This document shows positions 11,866 through 23,356 of a DNA stretch of 64,000 nt, piece by piece. The notes beneath the pieces were generated by a model, which was given only the letters and a program-made list of their open reading frames with translations, ran no database searches and was not told the DNA's origin. The DNA is from Keithomyces neogunnii (taxonomy: Eukaryota; Ascomycota; Sordariomycetes; Hypocreales; Clavicipitaceae): the NCBI GenBank assembly GCA_020975405.1, contig JAIOWQ010000002.1, positions 5,394,001-5,458,000 of the forward strand, read 5' to 3'. A program made the translations under genes and the position numbers. Position 1 is the first letter of the stretch, and the number at the start of each line of letters is the position of its first letter.

Positions 11866-13140
11866 TCATAACCCAACATCAACTAGATGCTCTCCCCGAA
11901 GCCTCTCGCCCAGTCGTGTGACAAAGACCCATGCCGCCCGAGCCAGTTCGTCGGACACAGAGCCAACCTTGACAATTTTTAAACGAGATTGTGCAAGCAT
12001 AAAACCACCACAAGAGATTTGTACAACCCGCACACTCGGGTGAAACATATTGAGCGCAAGATGGTGATCAAGGTACCGGGCAAGCGCTTCCGTGAAAGGA
12101 TGGTCGTCGGTCGCTTGGCTTGTCCGCCAACCCCAGCCGTCATCTGCGTTGCCTCCGGCGAGCCTCCGTCGTTCTCGTACATCGTTCTCCCACGGACCCG
12201 AGTTGCTGCTCCTGTACAATTCGCTGGATTGCTCACCACGGCGAAAGAACCGCCGCAAGTCCTGTGGCGCGATGGTAACGTCCATGCTTCGAAGCCCCGG
12301 GTCCCTGGACATGCCGTCGTTGTCACTTTCTTCATCCGAGTCTACCCCGCCAGACCGCTCTTTCCTCGCTATGGGTGCGTTGAATGCTAGTGAAATGGAA
12401 AAGTCTGGACCTTTGCCGGGCAAACCAGCTGTCTTGATCCAGTCTTCCCATACAGTGACCAATGTCCGGGTACCCAAGTTCAATTTGCTTACTCGGCAGT
12501 CGAATGTGGTTGATATCCAGTCGCCAACCACACCCTTGAGAGCCTGCGGCATCCTTAGCAGGAGCAATGGCAAGTAGATAAATTGGCCGCGGTCGATTCT
12601 CATTTCGGGCGGTTTGCCATCAGATTGCATAGTCCAGGCATTAGTCTCCGATCTTCTGTCCCGAACGGCGCCTGGATGTCCTGGTAGCATCAGTGCCACG
12701 TAGGACGCATTCTCATGTTTGATTTCAATCCAGAGTCCTCTTTTGTGTGTTTCAGAAAGTCGATTCCATTGTCGCATTACTGAGTCGGTGAGCCCAGAGC
12801 CTCCATCCTGCTCGGTGTAGAAGAGGTCACGATCCAGTAGTCGCTGAGCATGAAACCAACGAATCTTGACTGATCTCAGTGAGCCAACTTGGCCAGCTGG
12901 CGTGTCTGTCGACTCCAGACCTATCTGAATGCCCCGCACAACATCCCCTACCAGGGTGTCGCGAAGGCGATGAGCCAGCTGCGCCAGTCGTGCGTCGTTG
13001 AGCTCTTGCCGGCCCACGTACAATGGAGACACCCGGTGGGTGGAAAAAGTGGTGTTGAGAAATGGAGGCAAGATCTCCTCAGGGGTGTCACTGTCGTCGT
13101 CTGCCGAGTCATCTCGAGGTGCTCCAGGTCTCCGTGGCAT
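11866..13140 (-). CDS. fta1: Kinetochore Sim4/CCAN subunit Fta1 (CENP-L-like)
   Basis: Intronless, 424 aa from the ATG at 13140 (MPRRPGAPRDD). The frame stays open 59 codons further upstream, but the Met followed by an acidic Ser/Asp linker is the natural start. The diagnostic part is the N-terminal FLNTTFSTHRVSPLYVG segment followed by ARLAQLAHRLRDTLVGD, which I recognise as the fungal Fta1/CENP-L signature. Members belong to the inner-kinetochore CCAN complex on centromeric chromatin and pair with the CENP-N relative. The middle is basic and aromatic, then comes an acidic low-complexity insert (SGGVDSDEESDNDGM) and a C-terminal region ending in LGERLRGEHLVDVGL. I rely on motif memory only; the family is fast-evolving, so a profile search should confirm it. 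Confidence 0.72.
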   Translation of the reverse strand: MPRRPGAPRDDSADDDSDTPEEILPPFLNTTFSTHRVSPLYVGRQELNDARLAQLAHRLRDTLVGDVVRGIQIGLESTDTPAGQVGSLRSVKIRWFHAQRLLDRDLFYTEQDGGSGLTDSVMRQWNRLSETHKRGLWIEIKHENASYVALMLPGHPGAVRDRRSETNAWTMQSDGKPPEMRIDRGQFIYLPLLLLRMPQALKGVVGDWISTTFDCRVSKLNLGTRTLVTVWEDWIKTAGLPGKGPDFSISLAFNAPIARKERSGGVDSDEESDNDGMSRDPGLRSMDVTIAPQDLRRFFRRGEQSSELYRSSNSGPWENDVRERRRLAGGNADDGWGWRTSQATDDHPFTEALARYLDHHLALNMFHPSVRVVQISCGGFMLAQSRLKIVKVGSVSDELARAAWVFVTRLGERLRGEHLVDVGL

Positions 13141-13964
13141 TGTGTTCTCACAGTTGCGAACGAGCTGGAACCCGCAATGTCGCGTGGGGTTGACGCGTCC
13201 TACCCTCCCTGGTATTCGACGCTCCTGAAAAATAGGGGCCTGTAGAGTAGAGCCGAGAAAAAAGATGCAGTAATGAGGAGATTCTTGTAGGGCAGGACCA
13301 GGTTTGCATGTGGGCAATCTGGTCGAATGGCCTGGTGTTAAGTTGTTGATGTTCGTTCCAAGATGTATAATTTTGCTGACTAAGACTGTTGCTGTCAGGC
13401 ACTATTCATCCCAACTCTTTCACAAACAGCCCGCTCTGGGAGGAAGGTGGCGAATGAGAGCCCGGCCGACAATAACAAGAACAAAAGGTGCTTTGAACTC
13501 GCTTCATGAATGCATTCAGTCTTGAATGCACCTTTTATTTCTCCATGAACCGTAAATTTGTTTCTAGGGTGGCCAACTGACACTTCGGCTCTCTGACTTG
13601 ACCAAGTACGAAATGAACTTGCCACTACTCATTCCACTGGAATGCCGAAGCTCCTCCAATTTTTAGGTACGTTTGAAAAGGAGCGGCCCATAATGGTCGA
13701 ATCGAATGCTGCGCCCATGACACACAATTTTATCCCTTTTTAGTTCACCATGTCTCCCAGGAAAATCCCATGCAGCCCACAAAAAGTAGACGAATGGTCT
13801 TTCCAGTGATACTATTTACATATCATTATTTTGTACACAAACGCATTCTGGATATCCTACATGGTCTGCTTATATATTGCAGTCCAAACCCGATGAATCA
13901 ACTGCTGCTGAGCGCTGCTGAGCGCTGCTGAGCGCTGCTGAGCGCTGCAGACTCAGCACTTTAC
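13141..13964. other. Intergenic between FTA1-like and MET8 genes
   Basis: Upstream flank of the Fta1-like gene and downstream flank of MET8, AT-rich around 13660-13880. It contains a short tandem repeat (13905-13950, listed separately) and no supportable gene. Confidence 0.5.
13905..13950. repeat. 10-bp tandem repeat, about 4.5 copies
   Basis: The unit agcgctgctg repeats head to tail at 13911, 13921, 13931 and 13941, preceded by a partial copy. The unit contains the palindrome AGCGCT. It sits 15 bp beyond the MET8 stop codon, so probably in its 3' UTR. Confidence 0.9.
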
Positions 13965-14886
13965 TTATGATCCCACGCTAAATCCAAAAGAACCATCAAA
14001 AATGTCAAGCTTCTTCACGTCGTTTCCACCCCGCAGAGCCAGCAAAATATCCATGGAAGGCACCTTGTCAGCCGGGTAGAAGAGGAGCAAGTTATCCATA
14101 TCTTCCACTGTGAGGTTGCACATTTCATCCCATTTATAGGCATCGCTGACTTTGGACATCCTGCAACAAGATTTGGGTTAGCCAAGGGACTTGGTCAGGA
14201 AGACGGATATCTCGAAGCAAGGACAACGCACCACCGCATTCTCTTGGGACCGTCTTCCGCATTCGGTGCAACCTTGCGCAGTTTAGTCCGAAGTAGACCG
14301 ATTGATTCGATGGCATTTCCCGCATTTCTCGGCAATTTGCTAGCGATAAATCGTCGGATGGAAGCAGCAAGCCTCGGGCCCTTGCCATTCGTGCTGACCA
14401 TTATTTGAAGCGGCCCATCGCGGTGGATGCTGCCAAAGTAGAAATCGCATTCAGGAGGTACATCGGCAATGTTTGCAGGAATCTTCCTTTGCTTGCACAG
14501 CTTCCAAATAGCTGTCGAAGCGGCCGGGTCGTCAACGGCCACGAGAACCATGTCGGCACCATCCAGGTCAGAGGGCTCGAATATTCGATCGACGTGTGTG
14601 ATTTGCTTCTGCGCAACGCGGAAAGCTACCTCTGCATTGAGACCAGAGGCAGGACAAACAACGGTGACGTTGGCGTCGGCATTGAGACAGTTGAGGATTC
14701 GGCCGGCGGCTACCTGGATTGCAGAGTCTGGTCAGATGCTGAGGCGTCGCAGAGGGTGCAATGTCACAATGTCTGCATGTAGCAACATACCTCGCCACCG
14801 CCGACAACAAGCACATTCTTGTCTTTAATCTGCCATGCCAATATAAGACTGCCCCCTGGTTGCACCTCTGGGAACTTCCTAGCCAT
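13965..14886 (-). CDS. met8: Siroheme synthase Met8 (precorrin-2 dehydrogenase / sirohydrochlorin ferrochelatase)
   Basis: Three exons: 14886-14791, 14713-14232 and 14160-13965; introns of 77 and 71 bp; 257 aa. Met8 oxidises precorrin-2 with NAD and inserts iron to give siroheme, the cofactor of sulfite and nitrite reductases. The N-terminus has the Rossmann motif NVLVVGGGEVAAGRIL, restored exactly across the first splice. DGADMVLVAVDDPAAS, IPANIADVPPECDFYFGSIHRDGPLQI and the STNGKGPRLAASIR segment (catalytic-domain NG.GP) follow. The second splice gives RMRWMSKVSDAYKW. The C-terminal helical part (LTVEDMDNLLLFYP) is typical of fungal Met8. The gene shares a 660 bp divergent promoter region with VAC1. 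Length and motifs are complete, so it should be functional. Confidence 0.9.
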
Positions 14887-15549
14887 GGTGACCGAGAAGT
14901 GAGGTGTCGATGGATAGAATGAGTGCAGAGCAAAAAAGTATGGGTCGAGACGCCGAAGTTCGGGTTGAAGAACGGGTGCACAGTGGTGTGCTGGAGCGTT
15001 AGCTTGGGCGGCTTCGGGACTAGCTGGACTGACTGGAGCCTGGCCCGGCAGCCGGCGACAAGGCCCAGCAGGAGGACACAACAGCGTACAGCGGACCCCT
15101 GGCGATGAACTGTCAGATTCGTCAAGTGGTCAGGTGTGTCCTGCGGCGGTGACCCCTGTGATCGGATGCCGCAGAGGGGCCAAACAGCCACCTACTGCTT
15201 GCTACTGATGGGTGGCAATTGCAAGCCCTGGGCCATTGACCCCAGACAGAATTTGAAATCTAGCTGGTCGGATCCACTTCCCAAAAACAACGGGGCGGGG
15301 GGAGCCAAACGTCACACCAAAACCAACAAGCTGCATCATCGCCACAGCCGCTTAATTGCATCGTCATTCCGCCTCACATTTCTCTCCATTCTGCGGCCTC
15401 GCATGCACGCACATCTCTCAGCGCAGCTCGAGGCACATAGCTCGACCACGCCAGGTCGTCTCGCCGTTTCGAGTTGCCTTGAATAGCATCGCCGTTGATT
15501 TGTCTTGGCTCGACCCAGTACAAGAGCTAGCAAACGTCTCGCCCCTACC
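14887..15549. promoter_or_regulatory. Divergent promoter region MET8 / VAC1
   Basis: The start codons of two oppositely oriented genes face each other across 663 bp. The side next to VAC1 carries pyrimidine-rich stretches. I cannot identify a specific factor site with confidence. Confidence 0.45.
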
Positions 15550-17678
15550 ATGTCTGGACGCAAACTTGGCGGCGGCCGCATTCTCGGCAGCGGCAAGGGA
15601 CTGGCGCCCCCGACTCCTCCATCGGCCCCCCGATCCGTGAGCCCGTTTCCTCCGTCCGAGAGCACCATGTCCCTGGGCGGCTCGCCGTCGATGTCACCGC
15701 CAGCAAGTGCCAGCCTCCCCGATCTCGGTCAAGATCTCGGTGCCAGCATAAGTGTCGGAGCCCAAGGGAAGGGCAACGCAGCTGATGCCACCAGGCTGGT
15801 GTGCCCAATATGTAATGAGGAAATGGTAGGTCTTGCCGGCCAGCCCCGAATCTATGACTGCATCTCTAAGTTCGAGCCCAACAGGTTACATTACTCCAGC
15901 TCAACCGGCATATTGACGACAACCACCAAGAACTACCAGAAGCAGAACAGGACGAAGTCAAAACCTGGTTTGACAAGCAAGTTTTAAAGGCCAAGCGTTT
16001 CCAGCCACTCTCGCTCATTAACCAGAAACTACGAGGGTTGGATGTTTTCGAGTCAAACGAATCGCACTCTATTCCTGTACCAGCGGCGGCAGCGGCGGCA
16101 GCGGGGAAGGCGTCAGTAGAGCCGCATATTGATCCCGATGATCTCATATCCCGAAGCCACTGGCAGCGGTCGACCAACTATGATTTATGCACAGATCCAG
16201 CCTGCGGCAAGAAGCTGGGTCCTCTGACTGGCAGCATCAACTGCAGGCATTGTGGACGACTATTTTGTGAAGAGCATACCATGTATCAAATGAAGCTTAG
16301 CAGAAGCGCAAACCATGAACCTGTGCGAGGATATTGGGCCAGAGTTTGTGAGACGTGCTACAAGTCTAGGGAAGGTTACAACGACCACAATGGGGTGTTG
16401 ATAGACCACATGAACGCATTCGCGGAAATAAGACGGAACAAGGTCGAACGGCAAAAGCTGGACGTTTCACGATTAGAAAAGCGACTGTCCAAGCTAACGA
16501 GGTTGTTGGCCAATCCTCCCGATAAGCTTCCGCCACAAAACGGGTCTTTACTCTCTCCAGTAGCGACACTGACGGGCCAAAAAAACACAAGGAAACTAGT
16601 AGAGCAGTCAGTCGTGACGTGGGAAGACGATGAAAAAGTCGCAAAATGTCCTTTTTGTCAGCAGGAATTTGGTTCATGGACCTTTAGAAGACATCACTGC
16701 CGGATCTGTGGCCGGGTTGTCTGCGCGGACAGCCAAACGGGGTGTTCTTCTGAAGTTAGCCTCAATGTGGCCTGTGGTAAGGATTCCAAGAAGACGACAT
16801 TTTCCAGCTGGTCAATTAACAGTTTTGCAGCGCCGTCAGACAACGGGACCGAGAAACCCCAGCCAAATGGCGAGGGTAGCATTGCCCTCAATGTACGGAT
16901 GTGCCGTGACTGCGACCATACCATCTTCTCCGGTCGCGATTTTGCAGCGTCGATATCAAACAAGCCTCCGGATCAAAAGGCCTACGAAACACTCCAGCAA
17001 TTTGAACGAGGCATTCGCCAACTACTGCCTTCCTTCCACCGGGTTCTCCAAGCGCTCCAAACGCCAACATTGCCTAATGGGGAGATGGACCTGTCCAAAC
17101 CTCCACCGAGTCATGCGCAGATTGAAGAAGCTGGCAAGATCCGAAGAAGACTGATTGATAGCTTCGGCAAGTATGGCATGGCTGCAAAAAGATTTCGCGA
17201 TTTGAAGACGAATAGCCCAACGCAGCAAAAGCTGCAGCAAGCCGTATATTCATACACAAATAGCTTTCTCCACGTCAACATGCTGCCACTCAAGAGCTTG
17301 CCGCAAGTGCTACGCCACCGCTCTACACCATCTCAATCATCTCGCCATCTCGTCACGCCCTCGCAATCTACCTCGACCCTGCGGCACTCGGAGCTCGCCT
17401 CTGATGCCGGCTCCCAAGCAGCCAGCGAAGTTAGCACCGTGGTCAGCCAACTCGAAACAGAAGAGAAGGATCTTAAAGAGCGCTTAGCCGTGCTGGAGGA
17501 GCAAAAGTTCATGGTCGAACAGATGATACGCTCCGCGACGGGAGCTCGACGATTTGAGGAAGTCGGTGCTTTGTCCAGAAACATTGATGAGTTGGACAAG
17601 GAGATTCGGGAGCTGAAGTCCAAGGAAGGGGACATGGACCAGAGGTGGGAAGGGGTATATCGTATTTCAGGAGCCTAG
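15550..17678 (+). CDS. vac1: FYVE-domain endosomal tethering protein Vac1/Pep7 (rabenosyn-5-like)
   Basis: Two exons, 15550-15825 and 15885-17678 (intron 59 bp), 689 aa. The start MSGRKLGGGRIL is preferred to an ATG 15 codons upstream. The splice restores a C2H2 finger, CPICNEEM then VTLLQLNRHIDDNH, at about residues 88-109. An atypical FYVE-like zinc module follows (CTDPACGKKLG...CRHCGRLFCEEHT...VCETC), then a canonical FYVE domain with VTWEDDEKVAKCPFC and the RRHHCRICGRVVC core that binds PI3P. A long insert precedes the last Cys pair (RMCRDC). The C-terminus has coiled-coil Glu/Lys-rich helices (LETEEKDLKERLAVLEEQK) and a rabenosyn Rab-binding-like end. In yeast the protein links Vps21/Rab5, Vps45 and PI3P in Golgi-to-endosome transport. 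An Ala run after residue 160 comes from a GCG/GCA repeat. Confidence 0.9.
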
Positions 17679-18300
17679 AAGAGCATGCTTCACAGTCACT
17701 TCACTTTACTTGTTGGAAACTAGTTACGCATATTATTAGCATGGCATGGCGTTTTGGAGCGAGCGTTGACCGGGATCCTGGGACACCATCTTCGGCTAGA
17801 GAGTTTCTTTGCGAAGAATGAATAGTAATGGCCAGACAAGTTACACATCGTACCAAAACTCTTCGTCTTCAGTGACTAAACCAGCTGCTATGACGTTTAA
17901 GAGCACAGGATAGAGGAACAGATGCGTCATGACATGAGAAACTGAATTCGTGGAGAGACTACTCCAAAGTCAATATAGACTAGAGAATTTCACAGTGGCG
18001 TACCATATATGAAAACAACAGGATACTTGATGCATCAATGCCACTCAAAACGCCGCCCATCGTCGCTTCAAAGCGCGCACTTTGTACACAAAACTCCATA
18101 GCCAAAACGGGCCGGAATCGCACAAAAAGAAAAATCAACGAGGATGCTTGTCCCACAGACCCCCCCCCCCCCCCCCAAAAAAAAAAAGAGTGTTACCCAA
18201 ATAGCGCCTGAAACCAAGAAGTATTAAAGTTAGGAACCCAACGGTACATCGCAGAACATTGAAGTGGAAGGCCTTCCATCCAAACATCGCAAGGGCAATA
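17679..18300. other. Convergent intergenic region VAC1 / MBP1 with homopolymer tract
   Basis: The 3' ends of VAC1 (+) and MBP1 (-) face each other. It contains a run of 17 C directly followed by 11 A at 18160-18187, and otherwise nothing gene-like. Confidence 0.6.
18160..18187. repeat. C17-A11 homopolymer tract
   Basis: Seventeen consecutive C followed by eleven A (on the minus strand, T11 then G17) lies 114 bp past the MBP1 stop. Exact lengths are prone to sequencing error. Confidence 0.9.
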
Positions 18301-20872
18301 CTAGTGCACCACAGCTTCGACTCCACCAAGGAATCTTCTTACACGGCCAATGTCAAGTTCGTCGCGCTCACTTTCCACGGCCTTGAGGAGGTTGTCTACC
18401 ACGGCGTCGACGTCACCCTCTTGTACGCCGGTGCAGAGGGCTACAACACGACGGTACTTGATTTCAACGTCGCGGCTGCGACCCTTTAGTGCAAAGACCA
18501 TCTTGCGGGTGACCTCACGGCGTCCTTCCATGGCACGAATGCGTGATCGGAGGATAGAGGCGGTTGGGAGCATGCCCTCGCTGCTGAAGCCGCTATTCTT
18601 TGCAGATTCTTCAGCCGCTTCGAGCATGGCCGACAACTCGGTTTCCCACGACGCCGAAGGGTTGGGCTGTGATGACCGTTGCTGCTCGTTCATGAGACGG
18701 AGCTGCTCGTCTTCGCGGGCATGTGCGAGGTTAGACACTCTCTGGCGAGCAAGCTGCTGCCTCTTGACAGTTGTCGATAATTGCTCAAGGTTGCGACGCG
18801 CGTCACCCAGCTGCGTAGATGTGGTGCGCAATGTGGCATGCATGGCATCTAGTGAGACTTGTTTTGACTTCATTTCTTGTTGGAAGGCTGTTCCGGTCTC
18901 CCCGAGGAGGTGTGTGATGGCTGTCGGCATATTAGTTGATTTGCTCCAGTGTGAGTATTGAAATGGGGAAAAAGCTTACAAGCAACAATTTCATCACTAC
19001 TCTCTCGCGTCCGCTGACTTGATCCGTTGGCGGCATCCTTCTCGGCAGAGGTCTCGCCATTGGCTTTTTCTTCCGTATTCTCGCCGCCAATGCCAAAGTC
19101 AAGCGGGCGTAAACCGACGCGGTTTGCAATGTTTGGGTCAGCACCGACTTCCAGAAGCTGAGAAATGATGCTTCTGTTGCCAATTCTAGCCGCGATATTC
19201 AAAGCTGTGTCACCTGAGCTGTCTTGAGCATTGACAATCTCACTCATGAAACGAGCAATTCCCATCTTGGGAATGACGGATTGTGAGCTGGGAATATTGC
19301 CATTGGTCTGGCTGCTCGGAACGCTGCCCTGTCGGACTACCCATTCCAAAAGGCTCTCCAGATAATATCGACTAGCCGCATTGCGGCCTTTGACAGCACT
19401 GGTTACGGCAATGTGATGCAGCACGGTTCGACCCTTTTGATCCCGAGACTCAATGGTACCGCCAAGGACTTCAAGCAAGTCTGGGAACGATCCCTGATCC
19501 ATTGAGTTGGTGACTAAACAGGCCCTCATCAACGCAGTTTCACCCGATGCATTAACTCTGTGCGGAGATGCACCAGCGGCAATCAAGGCGCGCAGCAGTG
19601 GCATTCGTGCCAGAGTGGCCGCCCAGTGAAGGGCAGTATGGCTCTGGGGGTCGATGGGCATATCAAGCTCGGCGGGACTGAAGGATCGAAGAAGTTCATG
19701 TTTTGAAGTGTCGGTGACTGAAGAGTCCATGAACAGGCCCATTAGTGTGTTTCGCTTCGTTTCCACATCAGGAGACATCTCATAGGGCAAGGGAGGCAAG
19801 GAGCCGCTGCCATCATCGCCAATCACCCGGTCTTGATTTGCGCTTTGAGTGTACATGAATGATTCATTGGGCTCGGTGGGCGATCCGGGGAAGGCAGCGG
19901 CGTACATGTCCATATTTTGGGTGTATCCATTGAAGCTCTCGGCGGGCATCATTGTTACCCGCTGGCGTTTGCGAGGCGGCTCGTGTTCCGGCATTGCAGA
20001 AACGACTGGCGCAGTCTGTGTAGAGTATGCAGAGTCCATCTGTTGACCGTAATCGGAAGCGTAGCTCTGTTGCGAATTTCCAGGAAACTCGTCGGCATTT
20101 TGCATCGAGGGCTGTCGACTGAAGGATGGCGCACGGGTTGGGCCATTTCGACTTCTAGGGCCCGGAGAGTCGAATCGAGCTTTGCTGATGGCGGCCACAG
20201 CATGCGAGGCGGTGCTGGAAATGTTCTTGAAGAAGGTACCAGACATGCCATTGGGCCTACTCTCCACGCTGGAGTTGTATAAGCGCTTCCTTTGCGCAGC
20301 CATAGCCTGCTCTTTGGTCGGAGTATTGAAGTCTCCCCTGCCGGCAACGCCACCATCTTGGCCCATGTCGTATGTGAGAAGTGGCCGAAGAAGCTCCTCT
20401 ACGCCGTACTGTCGACATACTTCGACGCCTCGTTCAAATTTGATCCAGGTTCCTTGATATTTGCCGTAGCCGCCCTGAACCTTTTCGTGCTCGCCGGTTT
20501 GAATTTCCTTCTCGAGGATCTTTGTTCGTTTGCCCTTGTCAACACCGGCGACTTTGAGAATCTGGGTGGCATTAAGCCAGGAATCGTTGCGTCGCCGCAT
20601 CACTGCTACGTTGTTGACTTCCATTTCATACACATCGACGCCCGAATATGATGCCTACAGCAGGGCAAAGAGAACCCAGTTTGTTAGCCGTCAAGGGGTC
20701 CGCGATGCGAAAGCGAGTGTGATTTGATGGAGCGAGGGGTCAGTTTACGTACAGAATAGATCTGGGGTCCCTCTGCTGCATTATAGGCTTGATGGAAAGA
20801 GGCGCTGTGCCTCGGCTGAGATTGTTGGCTCATTGTGAAAGACTGCTGAGACGACTGTGAAGCTGAAGGCAT
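18301..20872 (-). CDS. mbp1: APSES/ankyrin transcription factor Mbp1 (MBF DNA-binding subunit)
   Basis: Three exons: 20872-20753, 20654-18980 and 18920-18301; introns of 98 and 59 bp; 804 aa. It binds MCB-type promoter elements and with Swi6 drives G1/S genes. The APSES (KilA-N type) domain spans about residues 41-135: SYSGVDVYEMEVN, RRRNDSWLNATQILKVAG, KGKRTKILEKEI and YGKYQGTWIKFERG. A Ser/Pro/Gln-rich linker follows. Ankyrin repeats lie in the middle: ALHWAATLARMPLLRALI and a second set at DTALNIAARIGNRSIISQLLEVGADPN. A C-terminal coiled-coil heterodimerisation region starts at SITHLLGETGTAF, formed by joining DEIVA to SITHLL across intron 2. All domains are present and in the usual order. 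The first intron splits the protein just before the DNA-binding domain. Confidence 0.93.
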
Positions 20873-22181
20873 CCTGATGCCGATGGTGGTTTCTATAAAG
20901 AGTGACTCGAGAGGCGCGCAACTGGAAAGGAAGGGATGCAGCCAAAATTGGCGTGCGCCTTGATCTTGTCTTGTGGGAGGCTGCTATTTCATCCAAGGGA
21001 GCCGAACCTGTCGAGGGAGCCGACGTCTTGACAAAGAATCCAAGCACCGTCGAAGGTCATGTGCGCGCGCACAAAAAAGGCAACGCGATGCCTGACTGCT
21101 CTGTCTGGACGCAAAATGGCAAGCGACAAGAATTTACGCTGTCCACGATGGGGAGGTTGTTGGATTTCGAGTCTAGGCTGCAGGCGAAATGAATGGCGGA
21201 GCAAGTGGGTTGGTGCAGGGCAGCGGCGCAGGTGGTAATTATGCGTGCACAAGCGGATCACCGAGACAAGCGGACCTCGCAATCCCAGCGGTGGAGAGCA
21301 GTGTTGAGGGCAGGTGCGACCCGAATGCCAGACGACGGCGTTTCTCTGGCCTAAAGGTCAAGATTGTGCAAGCGCAGGCGCTGGTTTGGTTTGCGGCTGG
21401 GTTGGTTTAAGAATCGGAGAGATGATGGGAGGCGATTGGATGCAATGTGAGTCGAAGCGCTCAACTAACCTCTTGCCCGGGCCTGGTGGTTTTTTTCGTC
21501 GCTCCGCTTCTGGGTTGGAGAGACGATTAACGGCCAGATTCTCCTGCAGATGCGTGCAATGCTAAACGAGGGGCAATCCACTACTGCAGCAGATGCGAAA
21601 TCTACATGTGCCAGTTTTCGTACCAACTAGAGGGCAATGACGAGACTTGGTGGGATAGTTCCATGGCCTGTGTCGCGTGGGACATGGAATGTCGCAATTC
21701 AATTAAGCCGGACGTGTCGGTTTCGTGAGACGGTCGTGTCAAGACGTGTCACGCGTCGCCTTCTACCAGAGTCTCGTGCACTAAGAAGCTCTGTGATTCA
21801 TGAGTGGGGTCGCGTTTTAAGTGTCCTACGCAATGAATATCCAACTCCTTGGTCAGCCAATGAGGCGGTTGCAGTGGTCAGCGAAAGTAAGAAGGGATAT
21901 TATTAGAGATGCGAGGCAAGTCCTGCCTTGCCTGATCTCCATCTCATCTCAGATGCTCTTGATCACCGCATCCCACGAGGTTGGTCCGGGCCCGAGGTTG
22001 GTCCGGACCCATACAAATGCCAAAGAAATTGCTCCATTTTGTGTACTAGATGCGGAACCCAGGCTCAGCATCCAAGAAGGCCATTGAAATGAATATCGAG
22101 TCGACGCCCACGATTTCAGATTTGCCTCATATAAGACGTTGATTTATCTCGCCATCCGCCACCCTTTTGTTTCTCCGTACA
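20873..22181. promoter_or_regulatory. Divergent promoter region MBP1 / LYR-protein gene
   Basis: About 1.3 kb between two divergent starts. Short frames occur on both strands without motifs. A near-duplicate of about 15 bp (gaggttggtccgg) lies around 21977-22006. No specific regulatory site is assigned. Confidence 0.4.
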
Positions 22182-23306
22182 ATGCCTGCCCCGGCATATC
22201 CTCTCACTCAGGCACTCCCCCCTCTCCACCTCTATCGCCATCTACTCCGCGAAGCTTCCTATCTCCCGCCAGCCTTCCGATCGACCATTGTCTCCACGAT
22301 CCGAATTAGATTTCACAAAAGCCGCAAAGATGGCATGCACACTAAAAATCGATTGAAAAAGGCCATGTCCTCGCTTCGGACTCTCCGGGCCGCCAATAGC
22401 GGTGACAAAGTCGCAATGCAGAACCTGATCCTTAAGGGATTTGGCAGGACAGGCAGCAGAAGGCGGGAGCTTATGACGCAACTCGTAAAATCGCAGGGAC
22501 CCAACGATACCCAAGCTCTGGAGATGTTAATAGACAAGGCTGAGGAAAAGTCCCAACGTGCACATTCCGAGGCGGATTCGACGAGGCCAACACGGAAACC
22601 AAAGAATGCCTTTTTCGAGAAATGGGATCAACCGAAGCTATTAAAGATTCTGGAATCCCAAAAACAACAACAAAAAAATACCAAAGGCACAACCAGTTGG
22701 CCTGGCACCGCCGTGAGGACGGTCGACCCGGACCAGTTTGTCCCTAAGACTAATATTTGGGGGAAACCGCCCGCCGAGAGTCTTGTCAGAACAAAGCGGG
22801 CGCACTGGTGGAGGCGAAGTGCAGAAAAGGTTATGCCTCCCCTAGGCAAAGGGGAATGGGACTTGTTACGGCGATTAAGCAACGGGGTCCAAGCAGAAGG
22901 CGAATGGGCTGTGCCCCAGCGGAGGCATCATGTTTTCTTTGGGCAGCAAGCTTCGCAGACCGAGACTCCAAGTAAATGGCGTTGGCCACCTTATGCTACA
23001 AAGCCTGCCGCAACGGCCGAGAACGCAAAGACCATGTCGCGACAACGGCGCACGGGACAGCACGACTCTGGTCCGTATGGTGGTCATGAGCGTGGCAAGC
23101 AAGTCTCTGGCAGATGGTTTCGCAGAGCTTACAATAGAGTATGGCAGCTCACGCCGACTATGGCACAGGATCCCAACACCTTGCAATATTCTCTATCTTG
23201 GGGAAACGCACAGTCAAATTTGCCAGTTGCGACGGGTATCCAACAGCAAATCTTTGAAAATGTGGACAGGAGAGGGAAAGCCTTGCAAGGGAAGACGGAT
23301 TCTTGA
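22182..23306 (+). CDS. LYR-motif (Complex1_LYR) protein with long basic C-terminal extension
   Basis: Intronless, 374 aa from ATG 22182 (MPAPAYPL); an ATG at 22167 is possible. The N-terminus reads LPPLHLYRHLLREASYLPP, a clear LYR tripeptide in its usual helical setting, followed by R/F-rich residues (IRIRFHKSRK). Small LYR proteins bind mitochondrial acyl carrier protein and assist iron-sulfur and respiratory-complex assembly. The rest, about 280 residues, is basic, Trp-rich and without a family I can name (TKNRLKKAMSSLRTLRAAN, WRRSAEKVMPPLGKGEWDLL). Long fungal proteins with a LYR head resemble the Cup1-like group. A matrix location is plausible but I see no certain presequence. Its 3' end faces the GNAT gene, 50 bp away. 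Confidence 0.72.
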   Translation: MPAPAYPLTQALPPLHLYRHLLREASYLPPAFRSTIVSTIRIRFHKSRKDGMHTKNRLKKAMSSLRTLRAANSGDKVAMQNLILKGFGRTGSRRRELMTQLVKSQGPNDTQALEMLIDKAEEKSQRAHSEADSTRPTRKPKNAFFEKWDQPKLLKILESQKQQQKNTKGTTSWPGTAVRTVDPDQFVPKTNIWGKPPAESLVRTKRAHWWRRSAEKVMPPLGKGEWDLLRRLSNGVQAEGEWAVPQRRHHVFFGQQASQTETPSKWRWPPYATKPAATAENAKTMSRQRRTGQHDSGPYGGHERGKQVSGRWFRRAYNRVWQLTPTMAQDPNTLQYSLSWGNAQSNLPVATGIQQQIFENVDRRGKALQGKTDS

Positions 23307-23356
23307 AGTGCCTTTCATCTTATACGTCCACCACCTAAGCGCCCTTGGGTATCAAT

